From: Candidatus Woesearchaeota archaeon
GTDB taxonomy: Archaea > Nanobdellota > Nanobdellia > Woesearchaeales > ARS49
DNA length: 64,000 bases
Assembly (NCBI GenBank): GCA_030750765.1
Contig: JASMHM010000003.1
Location: 1 to 64,000, forward strand
Reading direction: 5' to 3'
The position numbers and the translations under genes are program-made. This document shows positions 1-10,053 of the stretch, one piece after another (within the stretch, counting starts at the first letter, position 1; the number at the start of each line of letters is the position of its first letter). Under the pieces are notes generated by a model that made no database searches, was not told where the DNA came from, and was given only the letters and a program-made list of their open reading frames with translations.

Positions 1-39
1 GAGACTGGCGAGCATGCAGAGCCAGATCAAGAGCGTTGG

Positions 40-735
40 GTGGCCGACCCTGTAGACGGAACCACCGTGCGTCTGATAGGAGGAAACTTGTGGAGTAGCG
101 TGCTGGCACTTATTGATCCCGTAACCCAAAACATATCCTTTGTCAGCGTCTACCAGCCTACCGCCCACACACAATATCTTTTTGTTGATGGAAAGGGAAG
201 TTGGAAGGAGACCGTCGTCCACGAAGTCGGACGGCGTCCTAGAAGGCAATCAACGTGGATGTATGGAGAGGATAGTTCTGCACTAGGAGAACTCAGAGGG
301 TGCGCATACATTCCTGCAAGATACAAAAAAAACGTTCCAGGCATGGATTGCAAGCTCGAAAGCATTTTCAGATACATCCATCACCCCGAAATCAAAGACG
401 GTCGCGACTATCGCATCGCTGACGTCAGACCCGGAAGTGGAAGTGCGTCCTTGATGGCGTGTCATGTTGCAGATGGACGCATGGAATTCCAAGTCTTGTA
501 CCAGCAAGGAGCCTACGATCTCTTAGGATTTAAGATAGCAGAGGCTGCACACCGTGAGGCTAGCGCAGGATTCAAGGACCACGAAGAGGGAGATATCAAC
601 TTAATCACAACCGCAGGTCTAAGACGCGTGAACGGTGCAGTGTACAACAAAGAAACTACCAAGCGATTAGTGAATACTCTTTTGCTCCACCCAGAAGCGA
701 GCACCGTCGACGAGTTAACAGCACTCATGGAGTAG
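40..735 (+). CDS. hypothetical protein (231 aa)
   Basis: Long ORF in the direction of the following operon; no family recognised; start uncertain because the window begins here. Confidence 0.6.
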   Translation: MADPVDGTTVRLIGGNLWSSVLALIDPVTQNISFVSVYQPTAHTQYLFVDGKGSWKETVVHEVGRRPRRQSTWMYGEDSSALGELRGCAYIPARYKKNVPGMDCKLESIFRYIHHPEIKDGRDYRIADVRPGSGSASLMACHVADGRMEFQVLYQQGAYDLLGFKIAEAAHREASAGFKDHEEGDINLITTAGLRRVNGAVYNKETTKRLVNTLLLHPEASTVDELTALME

Positions 736-771
736 CAAACCTTTATAAACTCCCAACTTGTGAGCAGAATC

Positions 772-1170
772 ATGGATACAAAGAATGTTCCTGCTAATAA
801 CATCAAGGTTGGCAGTTTCATCCTAATCGAGGGTGTGTGTTGCAAAGTAGTAGACACAGCCACGAGCAAGAGTGGCAAACACGGCCATGCAAAATGCAGA
901 ATAGTGGCAGTAAGTCTTGTAGGTAACAAGAAAAAAGACATTGTCATGGGTTCACAATCAAGCGTAGAAGTTCCCATCATCGAAAAGAAGAACGCCCAAG
1001 TGATGAGCGTCTCTGGCGATACCGCCAACGTGATGGATCAAGAAACATACGAAACCTTAGACTTGCCCATCCCAGAAGAACTCAAGGGCCAAGTCAAAGA
1101 AGGCAGCCTAGTCCTCTACTGGGTGATCGGCGATGACAAAGTGATCAAGCAAGTGAGGGAGGGTAACTAA
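772..1170 (+). CDS. translation initiation factor aIF5A
   Basis: TSKSGKHGHAK hypusination loop and IF5A N-terminal fold MDTKNVPANNIKVGSFILIEG; start chosen at MDTKN. Confidence 0.95.
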   Translation: MDTKNVPANNIKVGSFILIEGVCCKVVDTATSKSGKHGHAKCRIVAVSLVGNKKKDIVMGSQSSVEVPIIEKKNAQVMSVSGDTANVMDQETYETLDLPIPEELKGQVKEGSLVLYWVIGDDKVIKQVREGN

Positions 1171-1331
1171 TGGCAAAATTTCCAGAAGCTGAGGCAAGAC
1201 TCAGAATCAACAAGTTCGTCTGCAGACGGTGTAAAACTGTCATGCGCGGACCCAGTATCAAGTTCGTCAAAAAAGAGATCAAGTGCCGCAGTTGTGCGGG
1301 CAGAGCTTTCAAGGCGAAACGCAAAAAATGA
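1170..1331 (+). CDS. rpl40e: 50S ribosomal protein L40e (53 aa, below ORF-track cutoff)
   Basis: Translated by eye: MAKFPEAEARLRINKFVCRRCKTVMRGPSIKFVKKEIKCRSCAGRAFKAKRKK, a C-x2-C...C-x2-C zinc ribbon; ATG overlaps aIF5A stop. Confidence 0.93.
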   Translation: MAKFPEAEARLRINKFVCRRCKTVMRGPSIKFVKKEIKCRSCAGRAFKAKRKK

Positions 1332-2458
1332 TTAACGACGCTTCACTGACTTTAATCTTTGTAGCGTTGGTATGTCTGCTTTTATGGAGGCACCGACGCA
1401 AGATCGAGTTTCAGGGAGCCTTTCCCCTCTTGTATGTTGTCTTAATGCGCACCGGCATCGGCCTCAAAAGCATGAGTCGGATCGCAAATCGATTCCCACG
1501 CTTGTTTAATGGTGTCTACACTGCAGGTATTGGCATCGGCTTTGCAGGTATGGCACTTATCTTAGTAGAATTGGTCCGTGTAACCATCAAACTCTTCCAA
1601 GGAGGAACCTCAGGTGTCGTTCCCGTACTCCCTATCGAAGCTAAGGGCGTCTTTTACGTTCCCTTCCTGTACTGGATCATCAGTATCTTTGTGATAGCAT
1701 TAGTTCACGAACTAAGCCACGGCGTGGCTGCAAGAACCTTCAAAGTTCCTGTAAGGAGTTCTGGCATCGCATTCTTATGTGCAGTACTACCCATCATTCC
1801 CGCAGCGTTTGTAGAACCAGATGAAGAATACCTACAAAAACAGGGCATGAAGAAGCAGCTAGGCATTTTCGCTGCAGGAGCGCTAGCAAACATCGTGTTC
1901 GGCTTCCTGTTCTTAGGATTCGCGTTACTAACAGCTTGGGCAGTCCAAGACATCGTCCACGCGCAAGGAGTCAGCGTGACCAGCGTTGTGGACAACAGCC
2001 CAGCAAGCACGGCAGGCCTGCCTGAAGGCATGCGCATCACCGAAGTGAACGGACAAGAGATTACCGACACCCGCGATCTTATGGAAGTCTTAGAAGCATC
2101 AAAGCCCAACCAGGAATGGCAACTTACGACTAACGAAACCGCGTATCCTTTTGTGCTTGGAGCACGAGAGGACGATGCAAACAAAGCTTACATGGGGCTG
2201 AACCTTCAAGACAGCGTGATGATCACACCAAGAAACGTTATAGATCATGCCGCCATCTGGCTTCTAGGATTGTTTAGATGGTTGTTCGCCTTAAACATTG
2301 GCATCGCACTCTTCAATCTACTTCCTATCGGTCCTTTGGACGGCGGAAGAATGTTAAAACTTGTTCTTGACCGCTGGCAAAAACCCAAAGTGTGGAGATT
2401 TGTCAGCACTGCAGCATTTTTGCTAGTGATTGGCAACATCGCTGCTGGATTTATTTAA
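1328..2458 (+). CDS. site-2 protease-like M50 membrane metalloprotease with PDZ domain
   Basis: HELSHG (HExxH), LFNLLPIGPLDGGRML (NPDG-type) motif, multiple TM segments, PDZ-like PASTAGLPEGMRITEVNG; ATGA overlap with L40e. Confidence 0.9.
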   Translation: MINDASLTLIFVALVCLLLWRHRRKIEFQGAFPLLYVVLMRTGIGLKSMSRIANRFPRLFNGVYTAGIGIGFAGMALILVELVRVTIKLFQGGTSGVVPVLPIEAKGVFYVPFLYWIISIFVIALVHELSHGVAARTFKVPVRSSGIAFLCAVLPIIPAAFVEPDEEYLQKQGMKKQLGIFAAGALANIVFGFLFLGFALLTAWAVQDIVHAQGVSVTSVVDNSPASTAGLPEGMRITEVNGQEITDTRDLMEVLEASKPNQEWQLTTNETAYPFVLGAREDDANKAYMGLNLQDSVMITPRNVIDHAAIWLLGLFRWLFALNIGIALFNLLPIGPLDGGRMLKLVLDRWQKPKVWRFVSTAAFLLVIGNIAAGFI

Positions 2459-3398
2459 GATCTCTCAGATACTCAAGTTGAGGCGCGACAGAGGGCGGTA
2501 GAAGTCGTTCTTCTCCATCTGCAACGATACAAGCAGGATCCAGTAACACCTCATAGGTGTGTCTCCCTCTACCAGGAAGCGTGAAATCAAGGTACGGAGT
2601 CGCACCGAAGGCACATATGGTGAAGAGCTTTGCTCCCAACGCCTCCAAGCCTTCATCAGTTACGAGAGTAAGCAGGTTGGCGTAGTGATAATAATACCAC
2701 TGGAAGCGGGTTTCCCGGTATTGAGACGAGCAAGAAGAAAAGTCAGGGTGTTGTATCTCAACATAGTTGCTAGCGGTCTCCACCAGCGTTTGCAAGGTCT
2801 CTTCCTCGGTGTTCTTGAGATAGGTTGCTACCCTATCCCAGGGCATCCCATGCAAATCCACACAATACTGCTCTACATGGTCAAGTTCGTGATGGAACCA
2901 GGAAGCCACATCATACTCGTTCTGGGTATTCACATCCGTAAAAAGAAGGGGCAAGAAGTACAGGGTCAGATCGATCTTCTTTCCTAGTTTTGTGTCTCGG
3001 TCTTTTTCATGGGTTGCCTCCAGAGTCGCGACAAGTCCTTCTCGAAAAAACCTTTTGGGCATGGTTTGTAGTCTTTCTTTGTTCAAAAACTCCACAGTAA
3101 CATGGTCAGGAATGTGTACGCGATCGTCAAGGGATGCAAATTCACGCACAAATTGAGCCTGTACTAAAGGATTCTTCCTGGCCTGTTGGTAAAATATGGT
3201 ACGATCTGCTTTTGGTGGCTTTGCTGGAGCCGCAGCAGAAGATTCGATGAATTTAGGCGCATTAATAGTCGACGGAGTGTGAGAATGTCGAAGTTTTGGG
3301 CAGTATTGTAGAAACGCAGCTCCCGCAACGAAAGCAAGAATCCCTGATAACCACCACACACGACCCATAAGGAACATAAGTGGGGAAACCTTTATCAA
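2451..3398 (-). CDS. membrane-anchored putative zinc metalloprotease-like protein
   Basis: N-terminal TM segment; WFHHELDHVEQY (HExxH-type) motif; otherwise unrecognised. Confidence 0.55.
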   Translation of the reverse strand: MIKVSPLMFLMGRVWWLSGILAFVAGAAFLQYCPKLRHSHTPSTINAPKFIESSAAAPAKPPKADRTIFYQQARKNPLVQAQFVREFASLDDRVHIPDHVTVEFLNKERLQTMPKRFFREGLVATLEATHEKDRDTKLGKKIDLTLYFLPLLFTDVNTQNEYDVASWFHHELDHVEQYCVDLHGMPWDRVATYLKNTEEETLQTLVETASNYVEIQHPDFSSCSSQYRETRFQWYYYHYANLLTLVTDEGLEALGAKLFTICAFGATPYLDFTLPGRGRHTYEVLLDPACIVADGEERLLPPSVAPQLEYLRDLK

Positions 3399-3411
3399 TA
3401 TTGGGCAAGAA

Positions 3412-3699
3412 TCACGTCTTTCCTAAGGAATAATAACGTTTTTCTACCTTATCTCCCCAGCTGTACCTTCCCTTCTCAGTCTTCACAGAGACCACCTTGA
3501 ACAGCCCTATCTTGACTCCTTGGCGAAGATGATAGTACACATTCTCCAGCGTAGTTGGAGGAAATTTCTCAAGGTAGAGCTTGTGGATCTGGTAACCATA
3601 AGCTTTCTTAACGTTCGTCAGAATAGCAACTATACGTTCTCTCACAATGCTTCCTGGAGGACGACCCCTACCCATGTCCGAAAAACATCCGACAGACAT
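3412..3699 (-). CDS. winged-helix transcriptional regulator (PadR-like)
   Basis: IVRERIVAILTNVKKAYGYQIHKLYLEKFPPTTLENVYYHLRQGVKIGLF wHTH pattern. Confidence 0.6.
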   Translation of the reverse strand: MSVGCFSDMGRGRPPGSIVRERIVAILTNVKKAYGYQIHKLYLEKFPPTTLENVYYHLRQGVKIGLFKVVSVKTEKGRYSWGDKVEKRYYSLGKT

Positions 3700-3735
3700 A
3701 AAAACCTTCCGAATTTTCTTCTATATAGAAAAGAA

Positions 3736-4659
3736 ATGGATGTTGCGTGGATCTACCAAGACTTCCCGGAGATCGCAAGAGCAGAGATAGAGACGCTCGC
3801 AGGGAAAGCAAAAAGAGAGGATGACCTTGTTTTTGTAGATGCTTCCCTGAAGAACTTAGAAAAAAGGCTAGCCTTCACCAAGGCAACCTACAAAATACTG
3901 TTTTCTTGCAAAGAAGAAGATCTTGAAAGCACATGTAAGAAACACCCTTGGAAGATTACTAAAGATTTCCGTGTCAGCACAAGCAAGAGTCCGGTAGATG
4001 CGGCAAAGATAGGTCATTTCATCAAGACAGCATCAGGAAAACAAGTCAATCTTCACACCCCCACCAACCATTTCATGGTATTTGGTCGGGATCGCTTATA
4101 CGTTTGCGAGCTCCACGGCGTGAATGACTCACAATTCGAGAAAAGAAGAGGGAAACATCGTCCAGCCCCTCACCCTACCACGATGCATCCCAAACTTGCT
4201 AGAGCTTTAGTAAACTTGACAGGCATCAAAAAGGGAAAATTTACCGACCCCATGTGTGGAAGTGGGGGATTGTTGATAGAATCTGCACTGATCGGATTCT
4301 CCAGCGAAGGTATAGACCTGGATAGTCGGTTGCTTGCAAAAGCAAAACAAAACCTGCAATATTTTGGCGTCACAGCAACCTTGACAAAGGGTGACAGCAC
4401 CCAACTCAAGAAGAAACTCAAGCATACAGCCCTAGACCTTCCATACGGTAGAGGCACGACCAAAAAAGATCTTGAAAAAACCTACCAGGCAATGATTGCC
4501 ATGCTCGGACGCAACCTTACCGGTACTGCAGTCATCATGTACCCGCACTGGGCAGATGTGCCCACACTTGTCAAGAAAGCAGGACTATCCGTTCGCTACA
4601 CCTTAGAAGCATACTCACATCGATTGCTCACTAGAAAGATAGTAGTTTGCTATGCGTAA
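3736..4659 (+). CDS. tRNA (guanine(10)-N2)-methyltransferase (Trm-G10/Trm11 family)
   Basis: THUMP-like N-terminus, HPTTMHPKLARALVNL, FTDPMCGSGGLLIESAL SAM motif, DLPYG catalytic motif. Confidence 0.85.
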   Translation: MDVAWIYQDFPEIARAEIETLAGKAKREDDLVFVDASLKNLEKRLAFTKATYKILFSCKEEDLESTCKKHPWKITKDFRVSTSKSPVDAAKIGHFIKTASGKQVNLHTPTNHFMVFGRDRLYVCELHGVNDSQFEKRRGKHRPAPHPTTMHPKLARALVNLTGIKKGKFTDPMCGSGGLLIESALIGFSSEGIDLDSRLLAKAKQNLQYFGVTATLTKGDSTQLKKKLKHTALDLPYGRGTTKKDLEKTYQAMIAMLGRNLTGTAVIMYPHWADVPTLVKKAGLSVRYTLEAYSHRLLTRKIVVCYA

Positions 4660-5129
4660 ATGATCATGCTAGAGGCAATCTCGAAATCATTCATGACAGG
4701 GGTGCTTCCTTTAACACGACGATCCTTACGGTTGATCGCACCAACAAATCGAGCCATCTCATCTGCGTCGGTCACTGGACGAATGGCGCCCCACCCATCT
4801 TGAAGATGCTCCACAATCTCATCAACCCTCTCAGGGGTCACGGACTCTCCTCGCCCCATCGCCGCGGTAATAGCGACCGACGCCATGCCCATAACATGCG
4901 GAAGCGGCATCACTTGGAAGAGGTAGAGCATGCCGTTAGGAGTGTAGTTGCCGCGCGCGCCTAGATTGCCCACTCGCTCGTCAAACACCACATCTACGTA
5001 CCCATCTCCGAGCCTCACCCCGTTTCGGAATTCATCAAAAAAGGTAGACGCATAATCATCTAGAACGATGAGATCACTTCCTCTCCACACTCGGTTTGTT
5101 CGACGGTACATAGCCACTGCTACTCCCAA
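4650..5129 (-). CDS. hypothetical protein (159 aa)
   Basis: ORF between convergent/divergent neighbours; no family recognised. Confidence 0.5.
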   Translation of the reverse strand: MGVAVAMYRRTNRVWRGSDLIVLDDYASTFFDEFRNGVRLGDGYVDVVFDERVGNLGARGNYTPNGMLYLFQVMPLPHVMGMASVAITAAMGRGESVTPERVDEIVEHLQDGWGAIRPVTDADEMARFVGAINRKDRRVKGSTPVMNDFEIASSMIIYA

Positions 5130-5211
5130 ATCTTTACTTCAGATATAGATATCTACAGTCTTGTCGACGATAACACCATATAAAGTTTGTTTACTACTCC
5201 AGAATTGCGAC

Positions 5212-7611
5212 TCACTTTTTGAGGTGCTTGGCTAAGTACATCATTGTTGACACGATAGCATCAGGAGACAAAGAAATGCTGTCAATGCCTAGATTGGTCA
5301 ACCATACCGCCATCTCAGGATAGGTAGAGGGCATGTCACCACAGATGCCTATCTTCTTGTTTGCCTTCTTGGCGTTGTGGATGGCTAAGGAAAGCATTCT
5401 CTTCAATCCCTCTCCGCGCTCATCATACAAGTGCTCGATAAGCTCTGAATCTCTATCCACACCCATGGTGAATTGGGTGAGATCATTACTCCCGATACTG
5501 AAGCCATCAAAGATTTTAGCATACTCTTCCCCAAGAATGACATTAACAGGAATCTCACACATCACATACACTTGCAATCCTTTGTGGTGCTGCTTTAATC
5601 CGTTTTTTGCCATGATCTTCAACACTTTCTTGCCTTCCTCAGGAGAACGACACATCGGAATCATGCATTTGATGTTGTGGAGACCGAACTCATCTCTAGC
5701 TTTTGCCAGCGCTTTACACTCTAGCGCAAACGCAGGGGCGTAGCTTTCAGAATAGTAACGCGCAGCACCCCTCCAACCAATCATAGGGTTTGCTTCCACA
5801 GGTTCGAAATTTTTCCCGCCAATAAGATTGGCATACTCATTACTTTTGAAGTCAGAAAAACGAACGATGACATCCTCAGGATAGAATGCCGCACCAATCG
5901 TACCGATACCCTCGGCGAGCTTGTCCACGAAGAACTGCGCCTTGTCTTTGTATCCCTTTGTCAAAACAGCTATTTTTTTCTTTGCATCTTCCTCCACCTT
6001 CTCCGGACGCAGCAATGCTAAAGGATGTATCTTGATGTATTCATTGATGATGAACTCTTCACGCGCTAACCCAACTCCGTGGTGGGGTAACATGGCAAGA
6101 TCGAACGCTTCATCAGGGTTGCCAATGTTCATCATGATTTTTACTGGCAATTTTGGTATGCTCTTGAGAGATATGGTTTTGACAGCAAACTTGAGTTGGC
6201 CCTTCAAAACTTTGCCCAGCTCTCCTTCAGAGCAACACACAGTGACGTCTTGGCCTTGCTTCAGTTTTTCAGTAGCATCATTCGTTCCCACGATGCATGG
6301 GAGGCCTAGCTCTCTTGAAACGATTGCTGCGTGACTCGTTCTTCCACCTCTGTTGGTGACGATGGCCTTTGCCTGACGCATGATAGGCACCCAATCCGGA
6401 TCGGTCATCTCGGTAACCAATATCTCGCCAGGTTTGAACTTCTCGATATCGTGAGCTTCGCGGATGATGTTCACCTTACCCGAAGAAATCTTCTTACCTA
6501 CAGCTTTTCCTGAGACGAGCAATTCGCCTTGCTGCTCCAGTTTAAACTCTTCATAGGAATCCCTGTTCCTGTTGGATTGTACTGTTTCCGGTCGCGCCTG
6601 TACGATAAATAATTCCTTAGTAAATCCGTCAATAGCCCATTCGATGTCCATGGGCGTCCAGTGACCTCTTTTCTTGGAATAATGATCTTCAATAATGCAG
6701 GCCCATGCAGCAAGTTGCAACACTCCTTGGTCATCCAAACAAAACTTTTCACGATGGCTCTCTGGCGTGGGAACAGTCTTGATGGGCTTGCTGCTATCTT
6801 TGGAGTAAATAATCTTGGTTGCCTTCTCTCCGAGTCTTCTTTGCACGATGCTGTGGAAGCCTTGTTTGAGTGTGGGCTTGAAAACATACCATTCGTCTGG
6901 GTTCACGGCTCCTTGGACGACATTCTCTCCGAGACCGTAACTTCCCGTAATGTAGACAACGTTGGGAAAGCCACTTTCTGTATCTAGAGTAAAAATAACA
7001 CCTGCGCTGCCTGCGTCACTCCTCACCATGCGCTGACAGCCAATGCTGAGAGCTACCTTGAAATGATCAAATCCTTTTTCTGCACGATAGGCAATCGCCC
7101 GATTGGTAAACAAGGAGGCAAAGCAACGCTTGCAAGAATCCATAAGGTCGTGTTCGCCACGAACGTTCAAGAAGGTCTCTTGCTGTCCTGCAAAGCTTGC
7201 GTCTGGCAGGTCCTCTGCTGTTGCAGAGCTTCTCACCGCAACATCCACATGCTCGCGTTTGGCTTGTTTGGATAGTTTACGATAAGCAACAATGATCTCT
7301 TGCTTCAAATCATGAGGAAAATCACAGTGTGAGATGATGTGGCGGCAGGCTTCTCCTGCTTTTGCGAGCGCCTTGACATCAGTATGGTCTACACCCTTGA
7401 GCGCTTTTTTGATCTGCTCATCAGCATTATTTTTTTCCAAAAAGTGACGGTAGGCAGTGGCAGTAACTGCAAATCCATTAGGAATTCGAACTCCTTGCTT
7501 GGTAAGGTTTTGATACATCTCACCTAAACTTGCGTTCTTGCCACCTACAAGCCCCACATCTTCGATACCCACCTCATCAAACCAGAGCACCAGGGCATGC
7601 TTCTTGTTCAT
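5212..7611 (-). CDS. ppsA: phosphoenolpyruvate synthase
   Basis: 799 aa; VGGKNASLGEM N-terminus, GGRTSHAAIVSRELG phosphohistidine motif, C-terminal GICGDMPS. Confidence 0.97.
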   Translation of the reverse strand: MNKKHALVLWFDEVGIEDVGLVGGKNASLGEMYQNLTKQGVRIPNGFAVTATAYRHFLEKNNADEQIKKALKGVDHTDVKALAKAGEACRHIISHCDFPHDLKQEIIVAYRKLSKQAKREHVDVAVRSSATAEDLPDASFAGQQETFLNVRGEHDLMDSCKRCFASLFTNRAIAYRAEKGFDHFKVALSIGCQRMVRSDAGSAGVIFTLDTESGFPNVVYITGSYGLGENVVQGAVNPDEWYVFKPTLKQGFHSIVQRRLGEKATKIIYSKDSSKPIKTVPTPESHREKFCLDDQGVLQLAAWACIIEDHYSKKRGHWTPMDIEWAIDGFTKELFIVQARPETVQSNRNRDSYEEFKLEQQGELLVSGKAVGKKISSGKVNIIREAHDIEKFKPGEILVTEMTDPDWVPIMRQAKAIVTNRGGRTSHAAIVSRELGLPCIVGTNDATEKLKQGQDVTVCCSEGELGKVLKGQLKFAVKTISLKSIPKLPVKIMMNIGNPDEAFDLAMLPHHGVGLAREEFIINEYIKIHPLALLRPEKVEEDAKKKIAVLTKGYKDKAQFFVDKLAEGIGTIGAAFYPEDVIVRFSDFKSNEYANLIGGKNFEPVEANPMIGWRGAARYYSESYAPAFALECKALAKARDEFGLHNIKCMIPMCRSPEEGKKVLKIMAKNGLKQHHKGLQVYVMCEIPVNVILGEEYAKIFDGFSIGSNDLTQFTMGVDRDSELIEHLYDERGEGLKRMLSLAIHNAKKANKKIGICGDMPSTYPEMAVWLTNLGIDSISLSPDAIVSTMMYLAKHLKK

Positions 7612-7709
7612 GCTTTAAAAGTGAGCCCACCCCTATATAATGCTTACGACGAGGGCTTACCACTACCCAGAGCGAAAACCATATAAGAATGAACACTTGA
7701 CCCACACGC

Positions 7710-8294
7710 ATGGACCCGTTTAGCTGGTTGTTCCAGCACGAAGAAGGAACAAGTGTGGAGCACGCACTCTTACACGAACTCTTCCAAGCTAGACGGAGCA
7801 AACAGCACGTCATGATGCAAGCTCACGAAAGAAACAATCCTTTCTTGCTTCGCCATCTTCCTGCACTAAATGATCGCGTGCTGCAAGCGTTGGACAACAT
7901 CCAGCAGGCAGGTACCACACTCCTCATCCAGAAAGTGGTGGACCAGAGTCATGCACAACTCCAAGAAGCCATCCCACAATTGCAAGGAAGGCACAAAAAA
8001 CGGGCAACCCTTGCCAGACAAGCCCTAGCACAAGTTCAACAATCCAAGAAAAGTATGATCGCGTTTGCCGGAGAGGCTGCAGTAGATTGTTCTCGCCAGA
8101 TGGCAAGCGTGCACAAGAGTTTTGCACTCCTGGACCGTGCTCTCCATTCCCAGACCCAAAGCGTGGAGGACAAGGACTGGGAAAGCGTGGCACATTATAC
8201 AGAACAGGAACAGGATGCGCACGCCGCACTCAACACAAGCCTCCAAAATCTCACCCAGCACGTTATCGGATGCGCAGAAGCTAAACATTTTTAA
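7710..8294 (+). CDS. helical/coiled-coil hypothetical protein
   Basis: 194-aa ORF, Gln/Ala-rich helical composition. Confidence 0.55.
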   Translation: MDPFSWLFQHEEGTSVEHALLHELFQARRSKQHVMMQAHERNNPFLLRHLPALNDRVLQALDNIQQAGTTLLIQKVVDQSHAQLQEAIPQLQGRHKKRATLARQALAQVQQSKKSMIAFAGEAAVDCSRQMASVHKSFALLDRALHSQTQSVEDKDWESVAHYTEQEQDAHAALNTSLQNLTQHVIGCAEAKHF

Positions 8295-8316
8295 GGCAGA
8301 GGGAAACGATCACCTC

Positions 8317-8913
8317 ATGAAAAGAGCATTATTGCTGTTGCTATTGGTGGCCTGCGTACCTAGCTTTGACTTCGTAGGCATAGAAAAACAAGTAGACCAG
8401 TTGAGTATCAAACATGGTGGCCCAGGATGGAAATTAGAAGGCATTGATGGCTTGATGAATCCGTTAGACACCATAGACGCACATCTTACCGATCTTAAAG
8501 AGTTACAACTACAATTGGAAGGCAAACCGCAAAAAGAAGCGAGCAGTATGTTGATCGAGACCCGTATCAGCATGTTACAAAGCCAACAATACTTCTTAGA
8601 ATCGCAAGTACTAGACCCAAGACCTCTAGCAGAGATTGTGTTGACAGGAAGTGATACCTTGATCAACGCTAGCATCGAACGATTTAGCTGTGCAAACAGA
8701 AACAAAATAATCACGGCCACCATCCTCTTAGAACGCTCTTTAAACAGGGCCCATGACGCCATCAACCAACTAGACCTCTTGTTGCAACAACACGAGTTTG
8801 CCCGCCCTATCATTGGCACAGATGACACTCGTCCCAAGTTCTACACCGCAAGATTAGGCAAGGTTTGGACTACTATACGCGTGAATAACGTTCTCGTGAG
8901 CCAATGTCGATAG
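8317..8913 (+). CDS. putative lipoprotein, hypothetical
   Basis: MKRALLLLLLVACVPS lipobox-like signal; start moved to 8317. Confidence 0.6.
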   Translation: MKRALLLLLLVACVPSFDFVGIEKQVDQLSIKHGGPGWKLEGIDGLMNPLDTIDAHLTDLKELQLQLEGKPQKEASSMLIETRISMLQSQQYFLESQVLDPRPLAEIVLTGSDTLINASIERFSCANRNKIITATILLERSLNRAHDAINQLDLLLQQHEFARPIIGTDDTRPKFYTARLGKVWTTIRVNNVLVSQCR

Positions 8914-8950
8914 GACAACCTTTTTAAAGGAACCGAGTGTTGATACGGTA

Positions 8951-9223
8951 ATGGAAATCAAGATTCTCGAAGAGAGCAAAGATCGGTTGTTGTTTGATAT
9001 TGAAGGCGAGACCAGCACGTTAGCAAACGCGCTTAAGCAAGAGCTCACCCAAGACAGCCATGTCAAGAACGCAGGGTACAACGTACCCCACCCATTAATC
9101 GAGACACCACGCATTCTGGTAGAGACAGACGGTGCAGATCCTAAGAAGATCGTCGCGGAAGCTTGCAAAAGAATCCGCAAAGAAGTCTCTAAACTGAAAG
9201 ACCAAGCAAAGGTGTTGAAGTAA
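8951..9223 (+). CDS. rpoL: DNA-directed RNA polymerase subunit L (Rpo11)
   Basis: MEIKILEESKDRLLFDIEGETSTLANALKQELTQDSHVKNAGYNVPHPLIETPRILVET. Confidence 0.93.
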   Translation: MEIKILEESKDRLLFDIEGETSTLANALKQELTQDSHVKNAGYNVPHPLIETPRILVETDGADPKKIVAEACKRIRKEVSKLKDQAKVLK

Positions 9224-9477
9224 TGCCCGACTTCTTACAAACATTCTCGATTCCAGAACATGTTGAAGAGATACCTTCAGACGAAGCACCCACCGAAGAT
9301 ACTGCAGGAAGATTAATAGAGGAATTGGACGCAAAATACGAAGTTTTCAAAAGCAAAGACGTTGCGTTTCACCTTCCTAGACCCATAACTGTGATCGGTA
9401 CAGACGCTGAGGCAGCCGAGATAGTGCAAGAGATAGCTCCCGTGTACTCTCCTGGCCCCATACAGGGAAAAACCTAA
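9223..9477 (+). CDS. hypothetical protein (84 aa), translationally coupled to rpoL
   Basis: ATG overlaps rpoL stop. Confidence 0.55.
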   Translation: MPDFLQTFSIPEHVEEIPSDEAPTEDTAGRLIEELDAKYEVFKSKDVAFHLPRPITVIGTDAEAAEIVQEIAPVYSPGPIQGKT

Positions 9478-9509
9478 AACTATTTATCTTCTAGAGCGTG
9501 CCCAAAGCC

Positions 9510-10010
9510 ATGTTCGTACGTGTCAAGAAAATATCTGGGAATGACTATGCCTATCTTGTGGAGAATGCATGGACAAAATACGGCACTAGACAGCGAGTGA
9601 CTGCCTATCTCGGCAAAGTTATCCGACCAAAAACAGTAGAAGAGTATCCGTATCCTGAACTTAAGAATCATAAGCAAGCTATCCAAGAACTCATCAAAAG
9701 AGAGCTACAAAATAAGGGCTTCAAAGAAGAAGACAAGCTGTGGGTGCTGGAAGACTTATCTGTAAACCTAGAAAGCGGCGAAGTAAAGAAGAAAAACAAG
9801 GATGTTGCTCTAGGGATGAACGAAGGATTTCTCACCAAAGCAACATACCAACAAGCTTTGCACTTCAAGCTCGGCGAAACTCATGATGAGAGTGCAAAGG
9901 CGCTAGCAGCCGCCTGCTTGGAAGCAGGCATCAAACTTTCAGATGCAGCATTTGTGAGATTGTTCGAACTACAACAACCCCAAGAAACCACCACTAAAGT
10001 AGAGTATTGA
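9510..10010 (+). CDS. hypothetical protein
   Basis: MFVRVKKISGNDYAYLVENAW...; ORF downstream of TATA-like aaaactatttat; internal start at MFVRV preferred. Confidence 0.55.
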   Translation: MFVRVKKISGNDYAYLVENAWTKYGTRQRVTAYLGKVIRPKTVEEYPYPELKNHKQAIQELIKRELQNKGFKEEDKLWVLEDLSVNLESGEVKKKNKDVALGMNEGFLTKATYQQALHFKLGETHDESAKALAAACLEAGIKLSDAAFVRLFELQQPQETTTKVEY

Positions 10011-10053
10011 AGGTTTCACAACATTTTTAAAGAACCTCTTGATCCAAAGCCTC

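Noticed and set aside
8087-8284. 65-aa plus-strand ORF and overlapping minus ORFs at 7924-8288
   Set aside because: Out-of-frame shadows of the 7710-8294 helical protein
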